From Anaerolineae bacterium (lineage in GTDB: Bacteria; Chloroflexota; Anaerolineae; Epilineales; JAHCIE01), in contig JAHCIP010000031.1 of the NCBI GenBank assembly GCA_026129165.1, positions 1-32,469 on the forward strand: a stretch of 32,469 nucleotides of DNA, given 5' to 3'. How positions within the stretch are numbered: the first letter of the stretch is position 1; each line of letters opens with the position of its first letter. Positions 13,949-23,069 of the stretch are shown here, piece by piece. The notes below the pieces were generated by a model, which was not told the origin of the DNA, made no database searches, and worked only from the letters and a program-made list of their open reading frames with translations. The position numbers were made by a program, and so were the translations under genes.

Positions 13949-16009
13949 ATGATGCATGAGACGAAGCGGCTGTCGCTGTTTGACCCTACCATTGTGGGCC
14001 GCGCCGTGCGCGACTCCCTGGTCAAGCTCAACCCGACCACGCTGCTACGGAACCCGGTCATGTTTGTTGTCGAAGTGGTCGCCCTGGTGACGACGATACT
14101 CGTGGTGCGCGAGAGTCTCGCCCCGACGGGCGAGGGCGTGGCGTTCATCCTCCAAATCGCCGCCTGGTTGTGGTTCACCGTCCTGTTCGCCAACTTCGCG
14201 GAGGCGATGGCCGAGGGGCGCGGCAAGGCCCAGGCCGATAGCCTGCGCCAGACCAAGACGCAGACAATGGCGAAGCGGCTGGCCGGCGGTGATGGACAGC
14301 AGCACGAAGTCGTGCCCGCTACCAGCCTCCGCCGGGGCGACCTGGTTCTGGTCGAGGCGGGCGACATTATCCCGGGCGACGGGGACGTGGTCGAGGGAGT
14401 CGCGTCGGTGGACGAGTCGGCCATCACGGGCGAGTCCGCGCCGGTCATCCGCGAGAGCGGCGGCGACCGTTCGGCGGTCACCGGCGGCACCCGTGTCCTG
14501 TCCGACTGGATAAAGGTCCGTATCACGTCCAACCCCGGCGAGACGTTCCTGGACCGCATGATTGCCCTGGTCGAAGGCGCGGCGCGTCAGAAGACGCCCA
14601 ACGAGATCGCCCTGAGCATCCTGCTGTCGGGCCTGACCATCATCTTCCTGCTGGCGACGGCCACCGTCCTGCCCTATTCCATCTATGCCGGCGGCCCTGT
14701 GTCGGTGACGGTGCTGATTGCCCTGCTGGTGACGCTCATCCCAACCACCATCGGCGGCCTGCTGTCGGCCATCGGCATCGCCGGCATGGATCGCCTGGTG
14801 CAGCACAATGTCCTGGCGATGTCGGGCCGCGCCGTCGAGGCGGCCGGCGACGTGGATACGCTGCTGCTGGACAAGACCGGCACGATTACGCTGGGCAACC
14901 GCATGGCGAGCGAGTTCATCCCGCTGTATGGCATTCACGAGGAGGAACTGGCCGACGCGGCGCAACTGGCCTCCCTCAGCGATGAGACGCCGGAAGGGCG
15001 CTCCATTGTCGTGCTCGCCAAGGAGCGGTACGGGCTGCGCGGGCGCGAGGTGGCCGAGCGTCACGCCCACTTCATCCCGTTCACCGCGCAGACGAGGATG
15101 AGCGGCGTCAACCTGAATGGCACCCAGATTCGCAAGGGCGCTACCGACGCCATCCTCCATTTTGTGGGCGAGCAAAACGGCGGGCGAATTCAGCCCTCAC
15201 GCGAGTTGACCGACGTGGTCGAGCGCGTGGCGAAGGCGGGCGGCACGCCGCTGGTCGTCGCCCAGAACCGGCGCGTGCTGGGAGTCATCTACCTCAAGGA
15301 CATCGTCAAGGGCGGGATGCGCGAGCGCTTCGCTGAGTTGCGGCGGATGGGCATCCGCACGGTCATGATTACGGGCGATAACCCGCTGACGGCGGCGGCT
15401 ATCGCGGCCGAGGCGGGTGTGGACGACTTCCTGGCTCAGGCCACGCCCGAAGACAAGCTCAAGCTGATTCGGGAGGAGCAAGCCAGAGGCAAGCTGGTGG
15501 CGATGACGGGCGACGGCACCAACGACGCGCCTGCCCTGGCCCAGGCCGATGTGGGTGTGGCCATGAACACGGGAACGTCGGCGGCGAAAGAGGCTGGCAA
15601 CATGGTGGACCTCGACTCGAACCCCACCAAGCTCATCGAGATTGTGGCGATTGGCAAGCAGTTACTCATGACGCGCGGCGCGCTGACGACGTTTAGCATC
15701 GCCAACGATGTCGCCAAATACTTCGCCATCATCCCGGCCATGTTCGCCGCCACCTATCCCGCCCTGGGCGCGCTCAACATCATGCGCCTGGCGACACCCC
15801 AGAGCGCCATTCTGTCGGCCATCATCTTCAACGCGCTCATCATCATCGCCCTGATACCGCTGGCGCTGCGCGGCGTGTCGTACAAGCCAATGGGGGCCGC
15901 CGCTATCCTGCGCCGCAACCTGCTGGTCTACGGCCTGGGCGGCATTGTCGCGCCGTTCATTGGCATCAAGGTCATTGACGTACTTGTCACCCTGTTGAGG
16001 TTGGCCTAG
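13949..16009 (+). CDS. kdpB: Potassium-transporting ATPase subunit B (P-type ATPase)
   Basis: The protein has 686 residues from the ATG at 13949, with GGAG seven bases upstream; a second ATG follows at once. P-type ATPase marks are all present: TGES in the actuator domain (ITGESAP), the phosphorylation site DKTGT with D308, ARKGATDA-like IRKGATDA in the nucleotide domain, [10 protein letters not shown], and the hinge [26 protein letters not shown] hydrolysis here drives K+ uptake through KdpA. It is followed by a 61-base gap and then two small membrane genes before kdpC, an interruption not found in the classical kdpFABC order. Confidence 0.97.
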   Translation: MMHETKRLSLFDPTIVGRAVRDSLVKLNPTTLLRNPVMFVVEVVALVTTILVVRESLAPTGEGVAFILQIAAWLWFTVLFANFAEAMAEGRGKAQADSLRQTKTQTMAKRLAGGDGQQHEVVPATSLRRGDLVLVEAGDIIPGDGDVVEGVASVDESAITGESAPVIRESGGDRSAVTGGTRVLSDWIKVRITSNPGETFLDRMIALVEGAARQKTPNEIALSILLSGLTIIFLLATATVLPYSIYAGGPVSVTVLIALLVTLIPTTIGGLLSAIGIAGMDRLVQHNVLAMSGRAVEAAGDVDTLLLDKTGTITLGNRMASEFIPLYGIHEEELADAAQLASLSDETPEGRSIVVLAKERYGLRGREVAERHAHFIPFTAQTRMSGVNLNGTQIRKGATDAILHFVGEQNGGRIQPSRELTDVVERVAKAGGTPLVVAQNRRVLGVIYLKDIVKGGMRERFAELRRMGIRTVMITGDNPLTAAAIAAEAGVDDFLAQATPEDKLKLIREEQARGKLVAMTGDGTNDAPALAQADVGVAMNTGTSAAKEAGNMVDLDSNPTKLIEIVAIGKQLLMTRGALTTFSIANDVAKYFAIIPAMFAATYPALGALNIMRLATPQSAILSAIIFNALIIIALIPLALRGVSYKPMGAAAILRRNLLVYGLGGIVAPFIGIKVIDVLVTLLRLA

Positions 16010-16070
16010 CCGAAGCCCGCCCGCATGACCAAGCGGTTCGGGTGGGTGGTGGAGGTGAAAGAAGGTTCCG

Positions 16071-16430
16071 ATGCGCAAGTCAGGTAAGCCCGCGTGGTGG
16101 AAAGTGGACCTCGTCGTCCCCGTGACCATCGGCCTGCTCGTGCTCTTGCAGCGCCTGGGGCTGGCCGCGCCGTGGCGGCAGATCGCGCAAGTGATAGTCG
16201 TGGGGGTGAGCTTTGGCTGGATGTCGGTCTGGACCTGGCTCAACGCCTCGGCCATTGAGCAAGAGGGGGCCGAACGAGCCTACCAGGAGCGCGTCCGTCA
16301 GGCAGAGGCGGAGGCGGGCCTGGCGGCGCCCCTCACCCTCCGTCAGGCGCACTACCGCCAGGTGATGCGCCACACTGCTGACCCCCATCCAGCCGAGGCG
16401 ACAGCGGCTCAGGAGGGAGGCCAAGTCTAG
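16071..16430 (+). CDS. Small two-helix membrane protein between kdpB and kdpC
   Basis: An unrecognised protein of 119 residues from the ATG at 16071, with GAAAGAAGG upstream. Two hydrophobic helices (about 14-32 and 38-57) are followed by a charged helical tail (SAIEQEGAERAYQERVRQAEAEAG) and a His-rich end. RQIAQVIVVGVSFGWM in the second helix resembles [15 protein letters not shown] of the next gene, so the two may be distant paralogues. Strand, spacing and ribosome site place it in the kdp operon. An accessory or regulatory subunit of the Kdp pump is possible, but no function is established. Confidence 0.7.
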   Translation: MRKSGKPAWWKVDLVVPVTIGLLVLLQRLGLAAPWRQIAQVIVVGVSFGWMSVWTWLNASAIEQEGAERAYQERVRQAEAEAGLAAPLTLRQAHYRQVMRHTADPHPAEATAAQEGGQV

Positions 16431-16468
16431 ACGTGACTTGTCACGCGGTTAAGACTGGCCTGGCGGCG

Positions 16469-16500
16469 GCCCGCCCCAACCTACCGAAGGCCGGGCGGGC
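16469..16500 (+). other. GC-rich hairpin before the second small membrane gene
   Basis: GCCCGCCC (16469-16476) pairs with GGGCGGGC (16493-16500) around a 16-base loop, ending just before the GGAGGTGAG ribosome site. There is no U-run. It could slow ribosomes or stabilise segments of the long mRNA. Upstream, CGTGAC/GTCACG (16432-16445) forms another small palindrome. Confidence 0.35.
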
Positions 16501-16514
16501 TATGGAGGTGAGCG

Positions 16515-16799
16515 ATGTGGATACAGCGCTGGTGGGTCACGGGGGAGCGGGTAGCCTTCCTGGCCGTGTCTGGGCTGATCTTGTTTGGCGCCCTCCATAT
16601 CCAGGGTGAGGTGACACGCCACCTGATCGAAGTGGTTGTTCTAGGTTTGACCTACATGGGATTGCAGGAGATGTCGCCCCGGTCTGCCTCTCAGGTGGAA
16701 CGCAGCCAGAGGGCGATTTCATCCGTCACAGATGAGATCAACTCGATTGTCGAGCAGTGCTGGCAGGCGACAGCTTGCCCCTCCGACGAAGGAAAGTGA
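16515..16799 (+). CDS. Small two-helix membrane protein preceding kdpC
   Basis: An unrecognised protein of 94 residues from the ATG at 16515, preceded by the excellent ribosome site GGAGGTGAG. The two hydrophobic helices are [18 protein letters not shown] and [18 protein letters not shown], followed by a polar tail with [23 protein letters not shown], likely a short coiled helix. Its layout matches the preceding gene: short N-terminus, helix hairpin, charged tail. It ends 2 bases before kdpC. A function in the Kdp pump or its signalling is inferred only from position. Confidence 0.72.
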   Translation: MWIQRWWVTGERVAFLAVSGLILFGALHIQGEVTRHLIEVVVLGLTYMGLQEMSPRSASQVERSQRAISSVTDEINSIVEQCWQATACPSDEGK

Positions 16800-16801
16800 A
16801 G

Positions 16802-17386
16802 ATGTTAGCCCAACTCAGACCCGCCCTCGTGGCGACCCTGATTCTAACTCTGCTGACCGGCGTGATCTATCCGCTGGCGGTGACAGGCATCGCGCAAGCG
16901 ATATTCCCCTATCAGGCCAACGGCAGCTTGATGGTCCAGAATGGGCAGGTCATTGGCTCTGCCCTGATCGGCCAGAATTTCAGCGGCGACAGGTACTTCC
17001 ACCCGCGTCCCTCGGCGGCCGGCAGCGATGGCTACGACGCGGCGGCCTCCGGCGGCTCGAACCTGGGGCCGACGAACCAGGCGCTCCTGGACCGCGTGTC
17101 CCAGTCCGTCCAGGACTTGCAGGCGGGCAACCCCGGCGCGTCCGCGCCCGTGGACCTGGTAACTACCTCGGGCAGCGGGTTGGACCCGGACATCACCCCG
17201 GCGGCGGCCGCGTTCCAGGTGGCTCGCGTGGCGCTGGCGCGCGGGATGACCGAAGCGCAGGTGCGAGAGTTGGTGCAACGCTACACCGAGGGGCGCCAGT
17301 TGGGATTCCTGGGCGAGCCGCGCGTCAACGTGCTGAAGCTGAACCTGGCGCTGGATAGAAGTGGGGGGGTCCATGCATCTGAGTAA
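16802..17386 (+). CDS. kdpC: Potassium-transporting ATPase subunit C
   Basis: The protein has 194 residues, the family's usual size, from the ATG at 16802 with AAGGAAAG upstream. One N-terminal membrane helix ([25 protein letters not shown]) is followed by the soluble domain. Family blocks are [59 protein letters not shown] and [15 protein letters not shown]. KdpC assembles with KdpA and KdpB and is thought to raise the pump's affinity for ATP. Its last 14 bases overlap the start of the KimA-like gene, so the two are translationally linked. Confidence 0.96.
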   Translation: MLAQLRPALVATLILTLLTGVIYPLAVTGIAQAIFPYQANGSLMVQNGQVIGSALIGQNFSGDRYFHPRPSAAGSDGYDAAASGGSNLGPTNQALLDRVSQSVQDLQAGNPGASAPVDLVTTSGSGLDPDITPAAAAFQVARVALARGMTEAQVRELVQRYTEGRQLGFLGEPRVNVLKLNLALDRSGGVHASE

Positions 17387-19352
17387 AGTACGGCGCTGGG
17401 TTTTTGGGCGTCCGCTCAAGACAATCGACGCGCCGCACCAGTCTATCAGCAAAACGGTCGGCCTGGCTGTCTTCGCCTCCGACTCGCTCTCGTCGGTGGC
17501 CTACGCGGGCGGGGAGATTCTGCTGGTCCTGGCGACCATCGGCGCGGCGCATTACTGGCTGGCCGTGCCCATTACGGTCGCCATCTGCATCCTGCTCATC
17601 ATCCTGACCCTGTCCTACCGCCAGACCATCTTCGCCTATCCGGGCGGGGGCGGCGCCTACATTGTCGCCCGCGATAACCTGGGCGAGGCGCCAGCGCAGG
17701 GCGCGGGAGCCGCATTATTGACCGACTACGTACTCACCGTGTCAGTGAGCATTGCCTCCGGCGTAGATCAGATTGCCAGTGCCTTTCCCGTCTTGTTTGA
17801 CTATAAGGTTCAACTATCCCTATTCCTCATCCTGGTCATGGCGCTGGTGAACCTGCGCGGTGTCAAGGAATCGGGACGCATTTTCGCGCTACCGACGTAC
17901 TACTTTATCACCATGATGTTGCTGATGATCGGCGCGGGCTTCTGGCAGGCCGTCAACGGTACTCTGGGCGTGGTAGGCGAGGTCCCCGGCGCGCATCTCG
18001 AAACCGTCAGCCTGACAGGGCTGGCCCTCGGTCTGCTCATCCTGCGCGCGTTCAGTTCTGGCACGACAGCGGTCACCGGCGTCGAGGCCATCAGCAATGG
18101 TATCACCGCGTTCAAGGAGCCTCGCTCTAAGAACGCCGCCACCACCCTCCTGTGGGACGCCGCCTTGCTCATGGTCATGTTCCTCGGTCTGGGTACCCTG
18201 GGCTATCTGATTGGGGCGCAGGCCTCGGAGCAGGAGGTACTCATCTCCCAGGTGGCGCGTGTCGTCTTCGGAGATGGGACGCTGCGCCTGCTGACGCTCT
18301 CCTCCGCCACCGTCATCCTCATCATGGCCGCCAATACCAGCTTTGCCGACTTTCCCCGCCTGGCGGCCTTGCACGCTGGGGACGGCTTCTTGCCCAAACA
18401 GTTCACGTTCCGAGGCAGCCGCCTCGTCTTCAGTACCGGTGTCATCATCCTGGCGGCGCTGGCGAGCCTCTTGATCTTCATCTTCGGCGGCAACGTGAGC
18501 CGTCTGATCCCCCTGTACGCCATCGGCGTCTTTCTTAGCTTCACCCTGTCTCAGGCGGGCATGGTCAAGCGCTGGCAGAAGGTGGGCGAACTCATGCGGA
18601 CGGGCCAGCTGACGCCTAGTAACGAGATCGCGACGCTGGGTAGCATCCTGCGCTACGACCACCTCTGGCGGCCCAAGCAGGCGCTCAACGCGCTTGGAGC
18701 GGTCATCACAGCCATCGTGACGCTCGTGTTCCTGGTCTCCAAGTTTACTCAGGGCGCCTGGATCATCGCGATTCTGATCCCCTCCCTGCTCCTGCTCTTC
18801 TTCCGCATCCATCACCACTATCGCCATGTGGCCCAGGTGTTGAGTACGGCTGGGGAACACGTCAGCGCGGGGCGGTTCCCCATCCAGACCATTCTCCTCA
18901 TCTCGGATGTCCACCGCGAGACCCTGCGGCTGGTGGAGTACGCCAACTCCCTCGGCGTCCCCTGGACCGCCATCCATGTCGGCGTCAACGAGGGGCGTCT
19001 GGAATCCATCCACCAGAAGTGGCAGGAGCGCGTTGGAATGGGGGAGCTGGTCATTCTACCCTCCCCGTATCGCAGCCTCAGCCAGCCCATCCGCCACTAT
19101 GTCAAGTCGCTACTGGCGCAGGCGCCGAACGGCTACGTCCAGGTGCTCATGGGACAACTCCGCACCGGCAGCCCTATGACTCAACTGTTGCATCAGAACT
19201 CACACTTTATCGAGCAACTCGCCCTCCAGGACCTCGACCATGTTGTCGTGGCCGTCGTTCCGATTCAATTGAGCGCCCTTGAGCAAGAGGAGGACGAGGG
19301 CGACGCCGACGATGTGCGGGCCGAGTTGGCCGAACCGCCGGTCAGGGTATAA
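17373..19352 (+). CDS. KimA-like potassium importer (APC superfamily permease)
   Basis: The protein has 659 residues from the ATG at 17373. The N-terminus ([11 protein letters not shown], then [44 protein letters not shown] and [25 protein letters not shown]) closely follows the Bacillus subtilis KimA/YdaO pattern. [24 protein letters not shown] and [27 protein letters not shown] follow it too. About twelve membrane helices end near residue 480, after which a soluble Usp-like domain ([21 protein letters not shown]) completes the protein. KimA imports K+ with H+ and is inhibited by c-di-AMP. Its place between kdpC and kdpD, overlapping kdpC by 14 bases, strongly supports a potassium role. A general amino-acid permease, the common automatic label, is less likely. 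c-di-AMP control here is untested. Confidence 0.85.
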   Translation: MHLSKVRRWVFGRPLKTIDAPHQSISKTVGLAVFASDSLSSVAYAGGEILLVLATIGAAHYWLAVPITVAICILLIILTLSYRQTIFAYPGGGGAYIVARDNLGEAPAQGAGAALLTDYVLTVSVSIASGVDQIASAFPVLFDYKVQLSLFLILVMALVNLRGVKESGRIFALPTYYFITMMLLMIGAGFWQAVNGTLGVVGEVPGAHLETVSLTGLALGLLILRAFSSGTTAVTGVEAISNGITAFKEPRSKNAATTLLWDAALLMVMFLGLGTLGYLIGAQASEQEVLISQVARVVFGDGTLRLLTLSSATVILIMAANTSFADFPRLAALHAGDGFLPKQFTFRGSRLVFSTGVIILAALASLLIFIFGGNVSRLIPLYAIGVFLSFTLSQAGMVKRWQKVGELMRTGQLTPSNEIATLGSILRYDHLWRPKQALNALGAVITAIVTLVFLVSKFTQGAWIIAILIPSLLLLFFRIHHHYRHVAQVLSTAGEHVSAGRFPIQTILLISDVHRETLRLVEYANSLGVPWTAIHVGVNEGRLESIHQKWQERVGMGELVILPSPYRSLSQPIRHYVKSLLAQAPNGYVQVLMGQLRTGSPMTQLLHQNSHFIEQLALQDLDHVVVAVVPIQLSALEQEEDEGDADDVRAELAEPPVRV

Positions 19353-19397
19353 TTAGGCCAGCGTGTGACTATTCGAGGCGGTGAGGGGTGAGGTGCG

Positions 19398-22100
19398 ATG
19401 GCGGCGAATGATGGGGAACGGCGGCCATTGCCTGAGGCGCTACTGACGGCGGCCCAGCAAGAGCAGCGCGGCCAACTCAAAATCTTCCTCGGCGCGGCGC
19501 CCGGCGTGGGGAAGACGTACACCATGCTCGAGGCGGCCCAGGCCAAACGCCGCGAAGGCGTGGATGTGGTGGTGGGCCTGGTCGAGACGCATGGCCGCGC
19601 CGAGACCCAGGCGCTCCTGGAGGGACTAGAGGTTGTTCCTCGGCGGCAGATAGAGTATCGGGGCCGCCGGCTGACCGAGATGGACCTAGATGCCATCCTG
19701 GCGCGGCATCCGACACTGGCGCTGGTGGACGAACTGGCCCATACCAATGTCGAGGGCAGCCGGCATCCCAAACGCTACCTGGATGTGGAAGAGTTGCTGG
19801 CGGCAGGCATCAACGTCTTTACGACAATGAATATCCAGCACCTCGAAAGCCTCAACGATGTCGTGGCCCAAATCACAGGCGTGCGCGTCCGCGAGACCGT
19901 GCCTGACCGGTTGCTAGAGCGCGCCGACGAGATCGAACTGGTAGACCTGGCCCCCGACGAACTGCTCCAACGCCTCCGCGAGGGCAAGGTCTATGTCCCC
20001 GACCAGGCCGAGCGGGCTATCCGCCACTACTTCCGCAAAGGCAACCTGACGGCGCTCCGCGAGTTGGCCCTCCGCCATACCGCGCAGCGGGTGGACGCCC
20101 AGATGCGGAACTACATGCAGGCGCACGCCATCCCCGGTCCCTGGCCCACTCAGGACCGTATCATGGCCTGCGTCAGCGAAAGCCCGCTGGCCCCACGTCT
20201 GATACGCGCCGCCAAGCGCCGCGCCGACCGCCGCCGCGCCGAGTGGCTGGCCGTCTACGTCGAGACCCCGGCCCACTATCGCCTGTCCGAAGGTGAGCGC
20301 GACCGTGTCGCCTCGACGCTGCGGTTGGCCGAGCAGTTGGGCGGCGAAGCCGTGTCCATCCCGGGCCAGGAGGTCGCCCAGGACCTGGTGCGGTATGCTC
20401 AGTCGCGCAATGTCACCGAGTTGATTATCGGGAAATCGCTCCACTCGCGCTGGCATGAGATGCTGCACGGCTCCGTAGTCCATGATGTCATCCGCGCCAG
20501 CGGCGAAATAGACGTCTACGTCATCACCGGCGAGCCGGAGACGGGACAAACGCGGCCCTCCTCACCGCTTCAGGCGCCCTCGGTCGTCACCGTCAATGCT
20601 TATCTTTCGAGCGCTGTCGCTGTGTTGCTGGCGGGCGTGCTCGCGGCCTTTTTACGTTCCATTCTATCCCTACCGAACCTATCCACCATTTTCCTGACCG
20701 CCGTCCTTTTCAGCGCGGCGACCTGGGGGCTGGGGCCGTCCATTTTTGCCTCGGTCCTCAGCATTGCTCTCTATGACTTTTTCTTTGTGGACCCTGTTCA
20801 TACATTGACCATCGCCAGTCCCCAGGACGTGCTGGCCCTGGTCATCTTCCTGATTGTCGCCGTTCTCACCAGCAACCTGGCAGGTCGGGCGCGCGATCAG
20901 GCCGATGCCGCCCGCCGCCGCGAGGCGCGCACGAGCGCCCTGTACAACCTGAGCCGCGAGATTGTGGGCGCGGCCCACCTGCCCAGCGCGGCCCAGGCCA
21001 TCGCGGTTCAGGTGGCGCAGACGCAGGCCGCGCGGGTCGTCGTCCTGACGCCCGAAGCGGGCCGCCTGGAGGTGCGGGCCGTGCAGCCCCCCGACGTGGC
21101 CCTCACTGAGGCCGAGCACGCCGCCGCCACCTGGGCCTGGCAGCGCGGCCAACCCACCGGACACGGGGCGGATACGCTACCCGGCGTGGACTGGTTCTTC
21201 CAGCCCCTGCGCGCGGCGAGTGGCGTGGTCGGGGTCCTCGGCGTGCGCCTGGAGGGGGATGCCCTGCTCGCGCCTGGCCAGCGCCGCCTGCTGGAAGCCA
21301 TGTCGGACCAGGCGGCGGTCGCCATTGAGCGCACTCTGCTGGCGCAGGACATCGAGCAGACGCGGCTGCTCACCGAAACCGAACGCCTACGCACCGCTCT
21401 GCTATCCTCCATCTCCCACGACCTGCGCACCCCCCTAGCCTCCATTACGGGTGCCGTGTCGAGTTTGCTCAGTCAGGAGACGGCCTACACGCCCACCGAG
21501 CGTCGTGACCTGCTCCTGACGGTCCAGGAGGAGGCCGACCGGCTCAATCGTTTCGTCGGCAATCTGCTGGACATGACACGGCTGGAGTCGGGAGCGCTGG
21601 AGTTAAACCGCGACTGGGTCGAAGTGGAGGACGTCATCGGCGCGGCCCTGGCCCGTCCAGCCCAGTTTCTGGGCGACCACCGCCTGGTGGTCGAGGTGGA
21701 ACCCGGCTTGCCCTTGCTCTCCCTCGACTTTGTCCTCATGGAGCAGGTGCTGGTCAATCTGCTGGATAATGCGGCCAAGTACTCACCGCCTGGAACAACC
21801 ATCCAGGTCCAGGCCCACCAGGAGCCAGGGGCCGTCGTCCTGGAGATCGCCGACGAAGGCCCCGGCATCCCCCCCGACCAACTGGAGCGAATATTTGACA
21901 AGTTCCACCGTGTCGTTGATGGGGACCGCCGGGGCGCCGGGGCCGGGTTGGGATTGTCTATTTGCCGTGGTATCGTGGAGGCCCATGCAGGGACCATCGA
22001 GGCTCAGAATCGCCTCGATCGGGCGGGCGCCCTCTTTCGGGTACGGTTTCCCCTGACCCAGACGCCGCCGCGTCTGCAAGAGGTGGTCACGCATGACTGA
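19398..22100 (+). CDS. kdpD: Sensor histidine kinase KdpD
   Basis: The protein has 900 residues, full length for KdpD, from the ATG at 19398 after a GGTGAGG run. Parts in order: the KdpD N-terminal domain with Walker A GAAPGVGKT (32-40) and VDELAHTN; a Usp domain (about 250-375); four membrane helices (DUF4118, about 395-500); a GAF-like domain (about 520-650); HisKA with SSISHDLRTPLASITG (phospho-acceptor H674); and the ATPase with NLLDNAAKY (about 787), DEGPGIP and GAGAGLGLSI. KdpD senses potassium limitation and turgor-related signals and phosphorylates KdpE. In some Firmicutes the Usp domain binds c-di-AMP; whether this one does is unknown. kdpE overlaps its end by 8 bases. Confidence 0.97.
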   Translation: MAANDGERRPLPEALLTAAQQEQRGQLKIFLGAAPGVGKTYTMLEAAQAKRREGVDVVVGLVETHGRAETQALLEGLEVVPRRQIEYRGRRLTEMDLDAILARHPTLALVDELAHTNVEGSRHPKRYLDVEELLAAGINVFTTMNIQHLESLNDVVAQITGVRVRETVPDRLLERADEIELVDLAPDELLQRLREGKVYVPDQAERAIRHYFRKGNLTALRELALRHTAQRVDAQMRNYMQAHAIPGPWPTQDRIMACVSESPLAPRLIRAAKRRADRRRAEWLAVYVETPAHYRLSEGERDRVASTLRLAEQLGGEAVSIPGQEVAQDLVRYAQSRNVTELIIGKSLHSRWHEMLHGSVVHDVIRASGEIDVYVITGEPETGQTRPSSPLQAPSVVTVNAYLSSAVAVLLAGVLAAFLRSILSLPNLSTIFLTAVLFSAATWGLGPSIFASVLSIALYDFFFVDPVHTLTIASPQDVLALVIFLIVAVLTSNLAGRARDQADAARRREARTSALYNLSREIVGAAHLPSAAQAIAVQVAQTQAARVVVLTPEAGRLEVRAVQPPDVALTEAEHAAATWAWQRGQPTGHGADTLPGVDWFFQPLRAASGVVGVLGVRLEGDALLAPGQRRLLEAMSDQAAVAIERTLLAQDIEQTRLLTETERLRTALLSSISHDLRTPLASITGAVSSLLSQETAYTPTERRDLLLTVQEEADRLNRFVGNLLDMTRLESGALELNRDWVEVEDVIGAALARPAQFLGDHRLVVEVEPGLPLLSLDFVLMEQVLVNLLDNAAKYSPPGTTIQVQAHQEPGAVVLEIADEGPGIPPDQLERIFDKFHRVVDGDRRGAGAGLGLSICRGIVEAHAGTIEAQNRLDRAGALFRVRFPLTQTPPRLQEVVTHD

Positions 22101-22788
22101 CATCGCCGCTCGCGTCCTGATCGTGGACGATGAGCCGCAGATTCGCCGCTTTTTGCGGACCAGCCTCGGCGCGCACCACTACAGCGTGCTCGAAGCCCCC
22201 AGCGGCGAAGAGGGGATCCTCAAGACGGCCAACGAGCGTCCTGACGTCGTCATCCTGGACCTGGGCCTGCCCGATGTGGACGGGCTGGACGTCATCTCGC
22301 GGCTGCGCGAGTGGACCGATGTCCCGATTATCGTCCTGTCCGTGCGTGACCGCGAGGCCGACAAGATTCAGGCCCTGGACCGAGGCGCGGACGACTACGT
22401 GACCAAACCCTTCGGCATCGGCGAATTACTGGCCCGCCTGCGGGCCGTACTGCGGCATCGGCTGCGCGAGGTGGCGGAGGAGCCGGTCTTTCGCAGCGGC
22501 GACCTGGTAGTGGACCTGGCGCGTCGGCAGGTGTCCGTCGCCGGCCACGAGGTCAAGCTGGCTCCCAAAGAGTACGACATTCTGCGCGTCTTGGTCACCC
22601 ACGCCGGCAAAGTGCTCACCCACCAACAGTTACTGCGCGAGGTCTGGGGACGAGGCTACGAACAGGAGACGCACTACCTGCGCGTCCACATTGGCCAACT
22701 GCGGCAGAAGCTTGAACACGAGCCAGCCCAACCTCAGCACATTATCACTGAGCCGGGAGTGGGCTACCGCCTGCGGGATGCGGACTGA
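22093..22788 (+). CDS. kdpE: Response regulator KdpE (OmpR/PhoB type)
   Basis: The protein has 231 residues from the ATG at 22093, inside the end of kdpD (8-base overlap, hence coupled translation). The receiver domain (about 1-120) has the acidic pair in VDDEPQIRR, phospho-acceptor D56 in VVILDLGLPDVDG, S in IVLSVRD and K in DYVTKPF. The winged-helix domain (about 130-228) has LAPKEYDILRVLVTHAGKVLTHQQLLREVWG and THYLRVHIGQLRQKLE. Phosphorylated KdpE activates kdp transcription. No terminator is apparent directly after it. The nearest structure is the dispersed hairpin about 65 bases downstream. Confidence 0.96.
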   Translation: MTDIAARVLIVDDEPQIRRFLRTSLGAHHYSVLEAPSGEEGILKTANERPDVVILDLGLPDVDGLDVISRLREWTDVPIIVLSVRDREADKIQALDRGADDYVTKPFGIGELLARLRAVLRHRLREVAEEPVFRSGDLVVDLARRQVSVAGHEVKLAPKEYDILRVLVTHAGKVLTHQQLLREVWGRGYEQETHYLRVHIGQLRQKLEHEPAQPQHIITEPGVGYRLRDAD

Positions 22789-22853
22789 AACTTCGCTCCG
22801 TAGTTTGCTCTCTGTCCCAGAAGTACTTGACCTCTGCGCTCAGAACGTTCGAC

Positions 22854-22929
22854 TGTCACCCTGAACGAAGTGAAGGGTCTGCTCTGGAAACGCTGGCGGA
22901 GCAGATACCTCGCTGCGCTCGGCATGACA
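22854..22929. repeat. 76-bp dispersed-type hairpin element
   Basis: The element starts TGTCACCCTGAACGAAGTGA and ends with the imperfect inverse complement, ...CGCTGCGCTCGGCATGACA. The ends TGTCA/TGACA pair, and the inner arms TCTGCTC (22878-22884) and GAGCAGA (22899-22905) pair perfectly around a 14-base loop. TGTCATCCTGAGCGAAG-like sequences are familiar to me as a widespread intergenic repeat in bacterial assemblies, but no copy number can be checked here. It lies between kdpE and typA and may end the long potassium transcript. The rest of the 281-base gap (22789-23069) shows nothing else I can support except a purine-rich leader before typA. Confidence 0.6.
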
Positions 22930-23069
22930 GCCCGCCGTTATGTTCTACGTGGTCAGCAACAACCCAAAGGTTTAGGGTAGGGTAAGAAAACAGCGCCGCC
23001 ACCTTCCAAGTAGAGGGAGTCATAGCTGCCTCGGCCGAGCGCCGAGGTTTTTTGGTGGGATGAGGATGT

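Noticed and set aside
17373..19352. Generic amino-acid permease label
   Set aside because: The sequence follows KimA throughout, including the soluble C-terminal domain, and the gene is embedded in a potassium operon.
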